From assembly GCF_002874535.1 (NCBI RefSeq), contig NZ_CP025025.1, forward strand, positions 3,185,312 to 3,249,311: DNA of 64,000 bases, in the 5' to 3' direction. The DNA is from Mesobacillus jeotgali (GTDB lineage Bacteria; Bacillota; Bacilli; Bacillales; Cytobacillaceae). Position numbers and translations under genes: made by a program. The notes under the pieces were generated by a model. That model saw only the letters and a program-made list of their open reading frames with translations. It searched no databases and was not told the origin of the DNA. The first letter of the stretch is position 1; each line of letters begins with the position of its first letter. This document shows, piece by piece, positions 53,564 through 64,000 of the stretch.

Positions 53564-54856
53564 TTATTTATTCCGCAGCTTCGCAAATGCTTTCTCTGCT
53601 GCTTCAATTGTTTTTTGCAGGTCTTCGTCTGTGTGTGCTGTTGAGAGGAATAATCCCTCAAATTGTGATGGTGGCAGGAATACTCCTTCGTTCGCCATTT
53701 CACGGTAGTATGCTGCAAAGAATTCAAGATTCGATTGTTTGGCTACTTCATAGTTGATGACATTTTCATTCGTGAAGAAGATGCCAATCATCGATCCTGC
53801 GCGGTTGATTGTGTGCGGAATTCCGTATTTCTCTGCTGCTGCTTTCAGTCCTTTTTCAAGGATATCAGCTTTGCGCTCAAACTCTTTGTAGGATTCTGGC
53901 GTCAACTGCTTCAATGTTTCCAGGCCAGCTGTCATCGCAAGCGGGTTTCCAGATAGCGTTCCCGCCTGGTAAATTGGACCGCTTGGTGCGATTTGTTCCA
54001 TGATCTCTCTTTTACCGCCGTATGCGCCTACTGGAAGTCCTCCGCCTATTACCTTACCAAGGCAAGTAAGGTCAGGAGTTACATTGTAATATCCCTGAGC
54101 ACAGTTATAGCCCACGCGGAATCCTGTCATGACCTCGTCAAAGATCAAAACGGTTCCGTATTGTGTGGTGATTTCGCGAAGACCCTCAAGGAATCCTTCA
54201 ACAGGTGGTACGACACCCATATTCCCGGCTACTGGTTCAACGATCACGCCGGCGATATCATCACCATATTGCTCGAATGCATAGCGGACGCTCTCAAGAT
54301 CGTTGTAAGGTACTGTAATCGTGTTCTTGGCAACTCCCTCAGGAACACCAGGGCTGTCAGGCAAACCAAGCGTGGCGACGCCTGAGCCAGCTTTTATCAG
54401 CAATGAGTCACCATGTCCATGGTAGCAACCTTCGAATTTCAGGATCATATTCCGTCCTGTATACCCGCGAGCAAGGCGCAAGGCGCTCATCGTTGCTTCA
54501 GTTCCTGAAGAAACCATTCTTACCATCTCAATCGATGGAACACGGTCAATGACTAATTGTGCAAGCTCATTTTCAACAACTGTAGGTGCACCAAAGCTTG
54601 TCCCAAGCTCAGCGACTTTCTTGATTCCTTCAACCACCTTTTCGTTCGTGTGGCCAAGAATCAGTGGTCCCCATGATAATACATAGTCAATATATTCATT
54701 GCCATCGATGTCATAGATCTTAGAACCCTTCCCTTTTTCCATGAAGATAGGATCCATATTGACTGACTTGAATGCGCGGACGGGGCTGTTTACTCCTCCA
54801 GGCAAAAGTTCCTTTGCTTCTTTAAAAGCTGCAATCGATTTATCATATGAGCGCAT
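53564..54856 (-). CDS. hemL: Glutamate-1-semialdehyde 2,1-aminomutase HemL
   Basis: A 430-residue PLP enzyme that forms 5-aminolevulinate, the second step of the C5 pathway. Motifs: [54 protein letters not shown], and the PLP-Lys region [21 protein letters not shown]. The ATG at 54856 follows TGAGGGAT. Last gene of the hemAXCDBL operon. Confidence 0.96.
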   Translation of the reverse strand: MRSYDKSIAAFKEAKELLPGGVNSPVRAFKSVNMDPIFMEKGKGSKIYDIDGNEYIDYVLSWGPLILGHTNEKVVEGIKKVAELGTSFGAPTVVENELAQLVIDRVPSIEMVRMVSSGTEATMSALRLARGYTGRNMILKFEGCYHGHGDSLLIKAGSGVATLGLPDSPGVPEGVAKNTITVPYNDLESVRYAFEQYGDDIAGVIVEPVAGNMGVVPPVEGFLEGLREITTQYGTVLIFDEVMTGFRVGYNCAQGYYNVTPDLTCLGKVIGGGLPVGAYGGKREIMEQIAPSGPIYQAGTLSGNPLAMTAGLETLKQLTPESYKEFERKADILEKGLKAAAEKYGIPHTINRAGSMIGIFFTNENVINYEVAKQSNLEFFAAYYREMANEGVFLPPSQFEGLFLSTAHTDEDLQKTIEAAEKAFAKLRNK

Positions 54857-54925
54857 ATTATCCCTCATTTCTATTTAATAGACTCTGGCAATTCAGTTAG
54901 TTCTAGTCTCAAGTAACTTTTATAA

Positions 54926-55906
54926 TTACTGTTCCTTCAGCCAGCGTGCTGCATCCTTCGCATGGTAGGTGATGATCAGGTCTGATCCGGCGCGCTTCAT
55001 TCCTGTAAGCATTTCCATGACGATGCTCTTTTCGTCAACCCAGCCGTTTTGTGCAGCCGCTTTGACCATTGAATACTCACCGCTGACATTATAGATGACA
55101 ACAGGCAGGTTGAAGTTGTTTTTCACATCGCGGACGATGTCCAGGTATGGCATGCCCGGCTTGACGATCAGAAAGTCCGCTCCTTCCATGACATCAGACT
55201 CTGCTTCGCGCATAGCTTCAATGCGGTTTGCCGGATCCATCTGGTAGGATTTGCGGTCGCCAAATTGAGGTGTGCTTTCAGCTGCTTCGCGGAATGGACC
55301 GTAAAAGGCTGAAGAATATTTTACAGCGTAAGACATGATTGGAACATCATGGAATCCTGCTTCATCTAAAGCAAAACGAATCGCTGTAACAAATCCGTCC
55401 ATCATATTGGATGGCGCAATGATATCTGCTCCGGCTTGTGCCTGGCTGACAGCCGTCTTTCCAAGAAGCTCAAGGGATGGATCGTTCAGAACTTTGCCAT
55501 CCTCGATGACACCGCAGTGGCCATGGCTTGTGTATTCACACAGGCATGTGTCGGCGATGACAACCATATCAGGAAAATCCTTTTTGATGACTCGGATTGC
55601 TTCCTGCAAGACTCCGTGGTCATGGTAAGCCTGGCAGCCTACTTCATCTTTTTCGTCAGGTACGCCGAAAAGCAGCACAGATTTAATGCCTAACGAATCT
55701 ACTTCTGTCATTTCTTCTTTTAAGTTATCAAGGGATAATTGATAGACTCCCGGCATTGAAGAAACTTCTTTTTTCACATTTTCTCCTTCAACGACAAAAA
55801 GCGGGTAAATCAAGTCTTCAGTGCGAAGATAGTTTTCACGTACAAGTGCGCGCATATTCGCTGTTTGGCGAAGGCGGCGGTGACGGCTGAATTCAAGGTG
55901 TTTCAT
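54926..55906 (-). CDS. hemB: Porphobilinogen synthase HemB
   Basis: A 326-residue TIM-barrel enzyme condensing two 5-aminolevulinates. Zinc site [15 protein letters not shown], Schiff-base Lys regions [17 protein letters not shown] and [11 protein letters not shown]. Three bases separate it from hemD. Full family length. Confidence 0.96.
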   Translation of the reverse strand: MKHLEFSRHRRLRQTANMRALVRENYLRTEDLIYPLFVVEGENVKKEVSSMPGVYQLSLDNLKEEMTEVDSLGIKSVLLFGVPDEKDEVGCQAYHDHGVLQEAIRVIKKDFPDMVVIADTCLCEYTSHGHCGVIEDGKVLNDPSLELLGKTAVSQAQAGADIIAPSNMMDGFVTAIRFALDEAGFHDVPIMSYAVKYSSAFYGPFREAAESTPQFGDRKSYQMDPANRIEAMREAESDVMEGADFLIVKPGMPYLDIVRDVKNNFNLPVVIYNVSGEYSMVKAAAQNGWVDEKSIVMEMLTGMKRAGSDLIITYHAKDAARWLKEQ

Positions 55907-55909
55907 GGA

Positions 55910-56686
55910 TTACCCTCCAATATTCATATAATTGGCAACGCTTTTCAGCATCTCTTCAACGGTGTATTTTTCCGGCATGGCATGGACCTTCAATCCCCGC
56001 TGCTCTGCCTTCCTTTTGGATACAGGACCGATGCAGGCAACGATGCAATGATCCAGCTTGCCCCCTAAGTTATGTTCCTCTACGATTTTCATAAAATGAT
56101 CAATCGTCGAAGGGCTTGTAAATGTAAGTATATCAAGACTTTCTTCTGTTAGCATCTTAACGAGCTTGCCTTTGCTTTCTTCAGGCAGGTAAGTTTCATA
56201 GATGATGACTTCATTAACGATCGCGCCTTTTTCCCTCAATGCGGCCGATATATAATCACGGGCCAGATTCCCTTTTGGGATCAGGATCCGCTCGCCCTGC
56301 TTGACATGTGGTAAAAACTCATCGACAAATCCTTCGGCAACGTATTCTTCTGGAACAAAGTCGACCTTTTCACCCATGTCCACTAGTGCTTCTTTCGTTT
56401 TTTCACCAATCACGGCTATTTTAGGCAAAAGAGCCTGTCCCTTTTTCAAAAAAGAATAAAAGGTTTCCACCGTCACATTACTCGTAAAAATGATCCAATT
56501 ATAGGTATGTAAATCAGCAAGTGTTTTAAGTAGTTTTTCAGATGCTTTAACAGGCTGAAAGGCAATAAGAGGGATCTCCACTGGAATCCCTCCATTTCTT
56601 TTAACCAAATCGGAGAAAGACTTCGCGTGAGCCTTCCCCCTTGGAATCATGACTGTTTTATTTTGCAGCGAATGCGCTGGAATCAT
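55910..56686 (-). CDS. hemD: Uroporphyrinogen-III synthase HemD
   Basis: A 258-residue two-domain protein that closes hydroxymethylbilane with inversion of ring D. The family is poorly conserved; seen are the ending motif [33 protein letters not shown] and the N-terminal [13 protein letters not shown]. It overlaps hemC by four bases in the hem operon. Confidence 0.92.
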   Translation of the reverse strand: MIPAHSLQNKTVMIPRGKAHAKSFSDLVKRNGGIPVEIPLIAFQPVKASEKLLKTLADLHTYNWIIFTSNVTVETFYSFLKKGQALLPKIAVIGEKTKEALVDMGEKVDFVPEEYVAEGFVDEFLPHVKQGERILIPKGNLARDYISAALREKGAIVNEVIIYETYLPEESKGKLVKMLTEESLDILTFTSPSTIDHFMKIVEEHNLGGKLDHCIVACIGPVSKRKAEQRGLKVHAMPEKYTVEEMLKSVANYMNIGG

Positions 56687-57618
56687 TCACTATCAAGCTC
56701 CTGTTTCACCTTATCGATCAAGTCCTTCGCTCCCTGGCTGATCAATTTATCAGCTGCAAGCTCACCAAGTTCTTCTGGGTTATTTCCAGTCACAATCTCC
56801 TTGAAGATCGTCTTTCCATCTGGAGAACCAACTAGAGCTGTCAGGACGATTTCTTCGTTATCGTTAAAATGCGCATAACCAGCGATCGGTACCTGGCAGC
56901 CACCTTCCATCTTGTGAAGGAATGCTCTTTCGGCTCTAACCGTCGCGCTTGTTTCAGCGCAAGTGAATTTTTCAAGCAATTGAAGAAGTTCTTCGTCGTC
57001 ACCGCGGCACTCAATTGAAAGTGCTCCCTGGCCGACAGCAGGTACACAAATATCCTCATCAATGAACTCGGTTACTGTATCACTAGCCCATCCCATGCGC
57101 TTCAAACCGGCAGCAGCAAGGATGATACCATCATAGTCTTCAGTTTCAAGCTTACCGATTCGTGTATCAATATTACCGCGAATCCACTTCATTTCAAGGT
57201 CAGGACGCTGAGCTAACAGCTGGGCGCTACGGCGAAGGCTGCTCGTTCCAATGACTGAACCTGGTTTCAAGTCTTTAAAAGCAACATGACCGTTGGAAAT
57301 CAGGACATCACGATGATCTTCCCTTTCTGGAATTGCACCGATGACAAGTCCTTCCGGCAGTACTGCAGGCATGTCCTTCATGCTGTGGACAGCCATATCA
57401 ATTTCTTTGTCGAGCATAGCCTGTTCGATTTCCTTTACGAAAAGACCTTTTCCTCCGACCTTTGATAAAGTCACATCTAGAATTTTGTCTCCTTTTGTGA
57501 CGATTTCTTTCACTTCGAACTCAAAAGGAGCACCTAGTTTTTTCAGCTGCTCAATTACCCAATTTGTTTGTGTCAATGCTAGCTTACTCCGTCTGGAGCC
57601 AACGATAATTTTTCTCAT
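56683..57618 (-). CDS. hemC: Hydroxymethylbilane synthase HemC
   Basis: A 311-residue enzyme that polymerises four porphobilinogens. Cofactor-attaching Cys241 lies in [12 protein letters not shown]; the active-site Arg/Asp regions are [34 protein letters not shown] and [11 protein letters not shown]. Full length. Confidence 0.96.
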   Translation of the reverse strand: MRKIIVGSRRSKLALTQTNWVIEQLKKLGAPFEFEVKEIVTKGDKILDVTLSKVGGKGLFVKEIEQAMLDKEIDMAVHSMKDMPAVLPEGLVIGAIPEREDHRDVLISNGHVAFKDLKPGSVIGTSSLRRSAQLLAQRPDLEMKWIRGNIDTRIGKLETEDYDGIILAAAGLKRMGWASDTVTEFIDEDICVPAVGQGALSIECRGDDEELLQLLEKFTCAETSATVRAERAFLHKMEGGCQVPIAGYAHFNDNEEIVLTALVGSPDGKTIFKEIVTGNNPEELGELAADKLISQGAKDLIDKVKQELDSE

Positions 57619-57630
57619 GACAGCCTCCTA

Positions 57631-58464
57631 TTATTGGTACCAAAAATGGAAAGATGATAATTTTCCGAAAAGGAAAAAGTTGATTAATACAATCAGGAAC
57701 GATGCGACATTCCAAAGGGCAAGCGATTTTCCATACATCTCTTTGCCAACCCTCAAATACAGGTAGATGCTATAGACAGCGAGTACGATGAATGATCCTA
57801 TCAGCTTGGCATCATACCAGGCAAGGTCAGGCACCTTGATCCACGCCCACTGCAGCCCGAGAATCAGGCTCAGGATAAGCATCGGCACTCCGATGACATT
57901 CAATATGTATGACCAATAATCCAGTTTTGTTAAATCGGTGATCCTCCATAACAGCTTACCCCACTTCTTCCGCTTTAAAAGGTCATATTGAATGAGATAT
58001 AGCAGCGAAAAGACCACTGAAATAGAGAATGCCCCATATGACAGGATCGCCATGGTGATATGGATGAGCAAAAGCTCTGATATCAACTGCTCGGACATGA
58101 CATTGGAGTCATACTGCACGGGTGCGAAGGTGTGGATCGCCATAATGATGAATCCAAGCACATTTGTAAAAAAGACAATAAAGTCTACTTTTAATAGTTT
58201 ATTGATTGCCAGTGAAAGCGTTACCAGCACCCATGCATAAAAGTAAAGCCCTTCAAAGAGGGTCAAGACTGGGAAACGGCCTTTGTCGACCATGTAATAT
58301 AAAAGGAAAATTGTCTGGAATCCCCAAACAAATGCAAGTAACCAGAAAGCAACTTTGTTTGCCCTCCGGTTACTGTTAAGAAAATCGATAAAGTATAAGA
58401 GCACGCTTGCCGCATAAATCACAATGGTTATTTCATGGAGACGCGTAATATAAAGATCACCCAT
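57631..58464 (-). CDS. hemX: HemX, cytochrome c-type assembly-like membrane protein
   Basis: A 277-residue protein with eight predicted helices, related to the CcsA/ResC family (LQWAWIKVPDLAWYDAKLIGSFIV, with the tryptophan-rich stretch). In B. subtilis HemX lowers HemA protein levels. It sits between hemA and hemC. The ATG at 58464 follows AGAGAGGT. Confidence 0.9.
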   Translation of the reverse strand: MGDLYITRLHEITIVIYAASVLLYFIDFLNSNRRANKVAFWLLAFVWGFQTIFLLYYMVDKGRFPVLTLFEGLYFYAWVLVTLSLAINKLLKVDFIVFFTNVLGFIIMAIHTFAPVQYDSNVMSEQLISELLLIHITMAILSYGAFSISVVFSLLYLIQYDLLKRKKWGKLLWRITDLTKLDYWSYILNVIGVPMLILSLILGLQWAWIKVPDLAWYDAKLIGSFIVLAVYSIYLYLRVGKEMYGKSLALWNVASFLIVLINFFLFGKLSSFHFWYQ

Positions 58465-58478
58465 GGGCACTACCTCTC

Positions 58479-59825
58479 TTACGGCTGAAAAGAAGCCTGA
58501 GGCGAAGGAACTTTTACCTGCTTGGTTTCAGCCGTTTTCATTCCTTCTTGTTCAGCGACGAGCTGTTCAATATTGAAAATCTTCACGAATAGATCGAGTG
58601 CTTCATCTGCATCAGGACCAGCCGCAAGCTCTTTTGCCTGCAAAATTGGATCTTTAAGAAGCTGGTTGATGATGCTCTTTGTATGCTTGTTAAGGACTTT
58701 AATATCACGATCAGATAGATGTGGCAGTTTCCGTTCGATACTGTTCATCGTTTCTTGCTGGATTGATAGGGCTTTGACCCTCAAAGCAGAAATGACCGGT
58801 ACAACACCAAGTGTATTCAGCCACTGTTTGAATTGGACAATCTCACTTTCAATCATAATAAGAATCTTCTCTGCAGCCTTCTGTCGTTCCTGCAGATTGG
58901 CTTCAACAATGCCCTCTAGATCATCGATATCATAAAGGAATACATTTTCCAGAGTCGCAATTTCCGGGTCAAGATCACGGGGAACAGCGATATCCACCAT
59001 GAATAATGGTTTTCCTTTTCGCTTTTGCTCGACAATTGCCATCATATCCTTTGTGACGACAAAGTTTTTCGCACCTGTTGAACTGATAAGGATATCTGCA
59101 TCCACCAGCGCAGTCTGGAGCTCATCCAATGTTTTGGCCATACCGGAAAATCGATTAGCCAAATCTTCAGCTTTCTGGTAAGTACGGTTGATCACCGTTA
59201 CTTTCTTCGCTCCATTAGCATGAAGGTTCTGGATAGCCAGTTCGCCCATTTTTCCTGCACCAAGAATCAGCACATGCTTTTGATCAAGAGAGCCAAAAAT
59301 CTTCTTAGCAAGTTCAACAGCTGCGTAGCTGACAGAAACAGCGTTCGCACCGATATCTGTTTCGGAATGACCACGTTTGGCAATAGTGACTGCCTGCTTA
59401 AATAGCTGGTTGAAGACCGTTCCAGTAGTGTTCTTTTCAAGGCCAAGCATGAAGCTTGAACGCACTTGCCCCAGGATTTGAGTTTCACCCAGCACCATGG
59501 AGTTCAAGCCGCAAGAAACCTTAAATAAATGTTCAATTGCCCCATCTTGTTCGTAAATGAACAGGAACGGCGTAAATTCTGCCTGAGGGATCCCGAACCA
59601 TTCAGATAAAAACTCTTTGATATAATATCTGCCTGTGTGAAGCTGGTCCACGACAGCATATATTTCTGTACGGTTGCAAGTTGATACGATGACATTCTCA
59701 AGGATGCTCTTCTTTTCCTGAAGGGCACTCATCGCTTCACCAAGGTTACCCTCGTTGAATGTCAATCTTTCGCGGATTTCAACAGGGGCAGTTTTATAGT
59801 TTAGACCGACAACGATAATATGCAT
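58479..59825 (-). CDS. hemA: Glutamyl-tRNA reductase HemA
   Basis: A 448-residue NADPH enzyme that reduces glutamyl-tRNA to glutamate-1-semialdehyde; entry point of heme synthesis. Catalytic Cys50 in [19 protein letters not shown] fold [18 protein letters not shown]-terminal dimerisation helix region ([19 protein letters not shown]). First gene of the operon. An inverted repeat in the leader may regulate it. Confidence 0.96.
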   Translation of the reverse strand: MHIIVVGLNYKTAPVEIRERLTFNEGNLGEAMSALQEKKSILENVIVSTCNRTEIYAVVDQLHTGRYYIKEFLSEWFGIPQAEFTPFLFIYEQDGAIEHLFKVSCGLNSMVLGETQILGQVRSSFMLGLEKNTTGTVFNQLFKQAVTIAKRGHSETDIGANAVSVSYAAVELAKKIFGSLDQKHVLILGAGKMGELAIQNLHANGAKKVTVINRTYQKAEDLANRFSGMAKTLDELQTALVDADILISSTGAKNFVVTKDMMAIVEQKRKGKPLFMVDIAVPRDLDPEIATLENVFLYDIDDLEGIVEANLQERQKAAEKILIMIESEIVQFKQWLNTLGVVPVISALRVKALSIQQETMNSIERKLPHLSDRDIKVLNKHTKSIINQLLKDPILQAKELAAGPDADEALDLFVKIFNIEQLVAEQEGMKTAETKQVKVPSPQASFQP

Positions 59826-59852
59826 TATTAATTGACACCCCCACATAGAAAT

Positions 59853-59879
59853 TGCATAATTGGCTAAGGCAATTATACA
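59853..59879. promoter_or_regulatory. Inverted repeat over the hemA -10 region
   Basis: TGCATAATTG and CAATTATACA (10-bp arms, one mismatch, 7-bp spacer) lie 28 bp upstream of the hemA start. The arms include TATAAT on the minus strand, a likely -10 box. The 7-bp spacer differs from the 7-1-7 pattern of PerR/Fur boxes, so the regulator is unknown. Confidence 0.4.
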
Positions 59880-60083
59880 CGACGTTTTTTACCTTTTAAT
59901 GTTGTAAATGTGAACAACTATTGAAAAAACATATATATAATAGCATTGATTAAATTGAACTATTTCGTCTGTCTGTTTTTTATACTTTTATACTATATCA
60001 AAAGCAAATAAACATACTCCCTAATGTACCTTATCAAAGTTTGTCCCTTAATTCAAGTGAGCCTTTCTGGAAGTGGTGAAAGA

Positions 60084-60569
60084 ATGAAAAATCAGAGAAT
60101 TATACCAGGAATGATATTAATCGGATTTGGAATCTATTTTTATCTTCAGCAGCAAAATGTTTCGTTGTTCAATGAATTTTATACTTGGCCGACACTTTTG
60201 ATCATTGTCGGGGCTGCCTTTTTAGTTCAAGGATACTGGGGCAAGGATTATGAAGCCATCTTTCCAGGTGTGATCCTCGTTGGCTTCGGTGTCCACTTTC
60301 ATGTGGTCAATAAATTCGACCTCTGGCCCGATCACCTCGGTGCATTCATCTTAATAATTGCTCTCGGATTCTTGCTGCGATACCAGAAAACAGGCAATGG
60401 CTTGTTTCACGGAGTCCTCTTTCTCATTTTAGCTGGTTTGCTTCTGTTTTATGACAGAATCACCGGATGGCTTGGTTTATTGGAAAATGGAGTCACGACA
60501 GCATGGAGATTTTGGCCGGCAGCATTGATTCTTATTGGTGTTTACCTTTTATTTATAAAAAAGAAATAA
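60084..60569 (+). CDS. LiaF-like transmembrane protein (YsxD position)
   Basis: A 161-residue protein with six short hydrophobic segments and the repeated W-P/F-P pattern of LiaI/LiaF-type domains (PGMILIGFGIYFYLQ, WPTLLIIVGAAFLVQG, FWPAALILIGVYLLF). A duplicated unit is evident: PGMILIGFG and PGVILVGFG. The ATG at 60084 follows AGTGGTGAAAGA. B. subtilis has the unknown gene ysxD between hemA and engB; the position agrees but orthology is not proven. Confidence 0.65.
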   Translation: MKNQRIIPGMILIGFGIYFYLQQQNVSLFNEFYTWPTLLIIVGAAFLVQGYWGKDYEAIFPGVILVGFGVHFHVVNKFDLWPDHLGAFILIIALGFLLRYQKTGNGLFHGVLFLILAGLLLFYDRITGWLGLLENGVTTAWRFWPAALILIGVYLLFIKKK

Positions 60570-60639
60570 TAAAACTGGTCAGGCTCAGGAGCAAGAAACT
60601 AATCTTCGTTCAAAGAGTAAATACTTAATAAAGTAATAA

Positions 60640-60673
60640 AAACCCGCACCGTGTTCATCAACGGTGCGGGTTT
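60640..60673. terminator. Bidirectional terminator before engB
   Basis: Stem AAACCCGCACCGT/ACGGTGCGGGTTT with an 8-nt loop between convergent genes. Confidence 0.85.
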
Positions 60674-60687
60674 CTTATTTCCAACGA

Positions 60688-61272
60688 TTATTTCATGAAG
60701 CTCCCTAATACTGACCAGGCTTTGTCTTTCCCTTCTCCTGTTTCTGATGAGAAAAGAATGATCGTATCGTCCGGATCTAAATCAAGGGTTTCTTTTGTAA
60801 TCTTCAAATGCTTTTGCCACTTTGACTTTGGAATTTTATCCGCTTTAGTGGCAATTATGATGACCGGAATCTCGTAATGTTTAAGGAAATCATACATCAT
60901 CACATCGTCTTTTGAAGGCGGATGTCTAAGGTCAACGATCAACAGCATCGCCTTTAATTGTTCGCGTGATGTAATATAAGTTTCAATCATTTTGCCCCAG
61001 GCTTCACGTTCGGACTTGGATACTTTAGCATACCCGTATCCTGGAACGTCAACAAAATGAAGCATTTCATTGATTAAGTAAAAATTCAAGGTCTGTGTCT
61101 TACCAGGCTTGGAAGACGTTCTGGCAAGGCTTTTCCGGTTAAGCATTTTATTGATAAAAGAGGATTTACCAACATTCGATCGGCCTGCAAGGGCGAATTC
61201 CGGAAGATTACTTTCCGGATATTGATTCGGCTTAACGGCACTGATCACGATTTCTGCACTATTTACTTTCAT
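60688..61272 (-). CDS. engB: Ribosome biogenesis GTPase EngB (YsxC)
   Basis: A 194-residue essential GTPase for 50S subunit assembly. G1 [10 protein letters not shown]2 [11 protein letters not shown]3 DVPGYGYA, G4 ATKADK. It overlaps the lonA stop by four bases, the same arrangement as B. subtilis lonA-ysxC. Confidence 0.96.
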   Translation of the reverse strand: MKVNSAEIVISAVKPNQYPESNLPEFALAGRSNVGKSSFINKMLNRKSLARTSSKPGKTQTLNFYLINEMLHFVDVPGYGYAKVSKSEREAWGKMIETYITSREQLKAMLLIVDLRHPPSKDDVMMYDFLKHYEIPVIIIATKADKIPKSKWQKHLKITKETLDLDPDDTIILFSSETGEGKDKAWSVLGSFMK

Positions 61273-63596
61273 TGAGAATCACCGCTGGCGAGAGCGTGCT
61301 TCAGTACTTCATCTAAATGAGAAACTAACACAAATTCAAGCTCCTTACGTACACTTTCTGGAATATCATCAATATCTTTTTCATTATCCTTTGGACAAAT
61401 AACCTTTGTTAGGCCTGCTCTGTGGGCGCTCAAAGATTTTTCCTTGAGACCGCCAATTGGCAATACACGTCCTCTAAGCGTTATTTCTCCTGTCATTCCC
61501 ACTTCCCTGCGGATCGGTTTTCCTGACAGAGCAGATACAAGCGCAGTTGCAATCGTAATACCCGCTGAAGGACCATCTTTCGGAACAGCACCCTCAGGAA
61601 CATGGATATGGATATCATTTTTTTCATGGAAGTCCGGGTCAATGTCCAGCTCCTTCGCCTTTGAACGCACATAGCTGAAGGCAGCCTGGGCAGATTCCTT
61701 CATAACATCCCCAAGCTTTCCAGTAAGGACGAGCTTGCCCTTTCCTGGCGACAGGGAAACTTCTATTTGGAGTGTATCGCCACCAACTGTTGTATAAGCG
61801 AGACCAGTGGCAACACCTATCTGGTCTTCCAACTCAGCCTGACCATACCTGAACTTCGTTTTTCCAAGGAAGTCCTCTACGTTCTTCTCGCTAACGATCA
61901 CACGTTTTTTCTCTCCAGAAACAACGATTTTCGCAGTTTTTCTGCAGATTGATGCGAGCTGCCTCTCAAGGGAGCGCACACCAGATTCCCGTGTATAATA
62001 ACGAATTACTTTCGTAATCGCTTCATCCTTCATCTGAAGCTGGGATTTTGACAGACCATGGTCCTTGATTTGTCTTGGAAGGAGATGATCCTTGGCTATG
62101 TGCAGCTTTTCCTGCTCTGTATAGCCTGCAATATTGATAATCTCCATTCTGTCGAGCAATGGGCCAGGTACTGTTGAAAGATTATTGGCTGTAGCGATGA
62201 ACATTACTTTTGAAAGGTCATATGGCTCTTCAATGTAATGATCGCTGAAATTATGATTTTGTTCGGGATCGAGCACCTCTAGCATCGCTGAAGAAGGATC
62301 TCCGCGGAAATCATTGGACATTTTATCGATTTCATCGAGAAGGAACACTGGGTTGATCGTTCCAGCTTTCTTCATTCCCTGGATGACCCTGCCCGGCATA
62401 GCACCGACATAAGTCCTTCTGTGGCCGCGAATTTCTGACTCATCACGGACACCGCCTAAAGACACCCTTACAAAATTACGGTTCAGGGATTTAGCGATCG
62501 ACCTGGCCAAGCTTGTTTTACCGACTCCCGGAGGTCCAGCCAGACAAAGGATTGGTCCTTTTAATGAGTTCGTCAGCTTCTGGACAGCAAGATACTCAAG
62601 AACCCTTTCCTTTACTTTTTCCAGTCCGTAATGGTCCTTATCAAGGATCTTTTCAGCTTTGCTGATATCAAGATCATCCTCTGTCGACTTTGACCAAGGC
62701 AAAGCAACAAGCCATTCAATATAATTGCGGATTACTGCGCTTTCTGCAGAAGTCGTCGGCACCTTTTCGTAACGATCGAGTTCCTTCAAAGCAGTTTCCT
62801 TCACATTTTCAGGCATTCCGGCAAGCTCGATTTTTTCGGTAAGCTCAGCAATTTCTCCTGTCTTTCCTTCCTTCTCACCAAGCTCCTTCTGTATGGCCTT
62901 CATCTGTTCACGCAAATAATATTCCTTTTGCGTACGTTCCATGGAACGCTTTACACGCTGGCCAATCTTTTTCTCGAGGCCAAGCACTTCTTTTTCATTA
63001 TGGATGATTTCAATGACACGATTCATCCGGTCCTTGATGTCAATCGTCTCGAGAATTTCCTGCTTCTCTTTAAGTTTAAGCGGAAGATGGGAAGCGATGA
63101 TATCAGCCATCCTGCCCGGCTCTTCAATATCAGAAACAGATGCATACGTTTCCGCAGAGATTTTCTTGGACATTTTTATGTATTGTTCGAAATACTCGAG
63201 CATTGTCCTCATTAATGCTTCATCTTCGACATCCTTTGTTTCATCATCTTCAAAGGTTCTTACTTTACAGGAATAATGGTCATTCTCATCAAAAAGTTCA
63301 ATGATCTCAGCTCTGGACAATCCTTCAACCAACACGCGGATCGTTCCGTTAGGGAGCTTCAGCATTTGTTTGACGCGAGTCAATGTACCCATCTGGTACA
63401 AGTCCTCCTCGCCTGGTTCATCTATGGATATATCCTTTTGGGTTGTGAGATAGATTAAATGGTCATCCACCATTGCCTTCTCCAATGCCTGTACCGATTT
63501 TTCTCGTCCTACATCCAAATGCAGAACCATCGTCGGGTACACAAGCAAACCGCGCAGCGGCAGAAGTGGGACAGTGTGCTCATTCTTATTCGCCAT
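61269..63596 (-). CDS. lonA: ATP-dependent protease LonA
   Basis: A 775-residue AAA+ protease. N-terminal substrate domain (10-205), coiled-coil linker, Walker A GPPGVGKT (354-361), Walker [11 protein letters not shown], and the Ser-Lys dyad in DGPSAGIT (Ser near 677) and [14 protein letters not shown]. It degrades damaged and regulatory proteins in the cytoplasm. The ATG has GGAGGT eight bases upstream. Confidence 0.97.
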   Translation of the reverse strand: MANKNEHTVPLLPLRGLLVYPTMVLHLDVGREKSVQALEKAMVDDHLIYLTTQKDISIDEPGEEDLYQMGTLTRVKQMLKLPNGTIRVLVEGLSRAEIIELFDENDHYSCKVRTFEDDETKDVEDEALMRTMLEYFEQYIKMSKKISAETYASVSDIEEPGRMADIIASHLPLKLKEKQEILETIDIKDRMNRVIEIIHNEKEVLGLEKKIGQRVKRSMERTQKEYYLREQMKAIQKELGEKEGKTGEIAELTEKIELAGMPENVKETALKELDRYEKVPTTSAESAVIRNYIEWLVALPWSKSTEDDLDISKAEKILDKDHYGLEKVKERVLEYLAVQKLTNSLKGPILCLAGPPGVGKTSLARSIAKSLNRNFVRVSLGGVRDESEIRGHRRTYVGAMPGRVIQGMKKAGTINPVFLLDEIDKMSNDFRGDPSSAMLEVLDPEQNHNFSDHYIEEPYDLSKVMFIATANNLSTVPGPLLDRMEIINIAGYTEQEKLHIAKDHLLPRQIKDHGLSKSQLQMKDEAITKVIRYYTRESGVRSLERQLASICRKTAKIVVSGEKKRVIVSEKNVEDFLGKTKFRYGQAELEDQIGVATGLAYTTVGGDTLQIEVSLSPGKGKLVLTGKLGDVMKESAQAAFSYVRSKAKELDIDPDFHEKNDIHIHVPEGAVPKDGPSAGITIATALVSALSGKPIRREVGMTGEITLRGRVLPIGGLKEKSLSAHRAGLTKVICPKDNEKDIDDIPESVRKELEFVLVSHLDEVLKHALASGDSQ

Positions 63597-63656
63597 GACA
63601 TTGCACCTCCAACATGCATTGTATCAAACCATAAGTATAATATACTTTGTTGTTCA

Positions 63657-63685
63657 ATTCTATCGTATTTAATTTCAAGTGTCTA
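63657..63685 (-). promoter_or_regulatory. Sigma-A-like promoter of lonA
   Basis: On the minus strand TAGACA, 17 bp, TAGAAT (each 5 of 6 to consensus), placing the start about 55 nt before lonA. No CtsR-type GGTCAAA direct repeat was seen near it. Confidence 0.55.
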
Positions 63686-63917
63686 ATAACAAGAGCAGGT
63701 AGCACCGTTTTGCCTCATTGATTAGTATCCTGATATTTATGTGAAAATATGTCCACATCTGAAGTTACTTTCAAAACCAAACGGAGTCGTATTTTTTTGA
63801 AAATAGCAACTTCAGCATCGCAACCTTCATTACACCCTCTTTCCTTTTTCAGGGAAAAATAAACACGGTTTTAATGTTCGGTTAACTATAGAGCTAAACA
63901 CCAGTAAATTAGCGTAA
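63686..63917. other. lonB-lonA intergenic region
   Basis: No gene. It contains an imperfect inverted repeat with arms CTGAAGTT (63759) and AACTTCAG (63808) extended by TTTCAAAA/TTTTTGAAAA, able to form a long hairpin of unknown role. Confidence 0.4.
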
Positions 63918-63945
63918 AAAAAGAACGCCGGCAAGCGTTCTTTTT
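63918..63945 (-). terminator. Terminator of the gene at the right edge
   Basis: Stem AAAAAGAACGC/GCGTTCTTTTT with a 6-nt loop just past the stop codon of the partial minus-strand gene. Confidence 0.8.
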
Positions 63946-63952
63946 CATCATT

Positions 63953-64000
63953 CTAGCTCGTTTCTTTTGCCGTTAAGTCACTGGCAGCCTTGATGATTTG
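63953..64000 (-). CDS. lonB: C-terminal end of a minus-strand gene, probably lonB (partial)
   Basis: Only fifteen codons are visible (QIIKAASDLTAKETS, then TAG), followed by a good terminator. B. subtilis has lonB directly upstream of lonA on the same strand. The identity rests on gene order; the sequence is too short to prove it. Confidence 0.45.
   Translation of the reverse strand, partial: QIIKAASDLTAKETS

Overview
This window is a chromosomal segment of an endospore-forming Bacillaceae bacterium. The evidence is the dense set of sporulation genes (spoVB, bofC, coxA-like, safA, spo0B, spoIVFA/FB, spoIIB, ysxE, spoVID) and a gene order that follows the spoVB-to-lon region of Bacillus subtilis almost gene for gene. 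Several genes start at TTG or GTG behind strong AGGAGG-type ribosome binding sites. The presence of rng (absent from B. subtilis), a full type IV pilus cluster and the types of intergenic repeat suggest a non-subtilis genus such as Mesobacillus or a relative; that placement is inference.

Layout, left to right. 1-9 kb: the end of spoVB, yrbG and yrzE-like membrane proteins, yajC, tRNA queuosine genes (tgt, queA), a DUF2905 protein, ruvAB with a candidate LexA box, then bofC, a coxA-like lipoprotein and a CotS-family kinase. 9.4-17 kb: spore coat protein safA with a long Met-rich repeat, NAD synthesis genes nadB-nadC-nadA with overlapping ends, and divergent nifS and the repressor niaR. 17-25 kb: pheA, pheB, obg, spo0B, a MITE-like repeat, rpmA-prp-rplU with a probable L21 leader, rng, spoIVFB-spoIVFA. 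25-31 kb: minD-minC, mreD-mreC-mreB, radC, maf. 31.5-45.6 kb: spoIIB, then a complete Gram-positive type IV pilus locus, then a diguanylate cyclase. 45.7-64 kb: folC, T-box-controlled valS, ysxE, spoVID, the hemAXCDBL operon (written in the order hemL, hemB, hemD, hemC, hemX, hemA), a LiaF-like membrane protein, engB, lonA and the last codons of a probable lonB.

The most distinctive part is the pilus locus. In B. subtilis this position (maf-spoIIB-comC-folC) holds only the prepilin peptidase comC. Here the peptidase sits inside a minus-strand operon of an anchored G5/VanW-like surface protein, pilB, pilT, pilC, a major pilin, peptidase, pilM, pilN and pilO. A divergent operon of three minor-pilin-like genes follows. 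Having the retraction ATPase PilT together with PilMNO points to a true retractile type IV pilus rather than the ComG competence pseudopilus. A GGDEF protein next door and tandem MshEN-like motifs at the PilB N-terminus suggest control by c-di-GMP.

The intergenic DNA is also informative: a TIR-flanked element of about 310 bp, three copies of a second GC-rich repeat family, and an array of AT-rich imperfect hairpins upstream of spoVID. No rRNA, tRNA, CRISPR array, prophage or IS transposase was seen.
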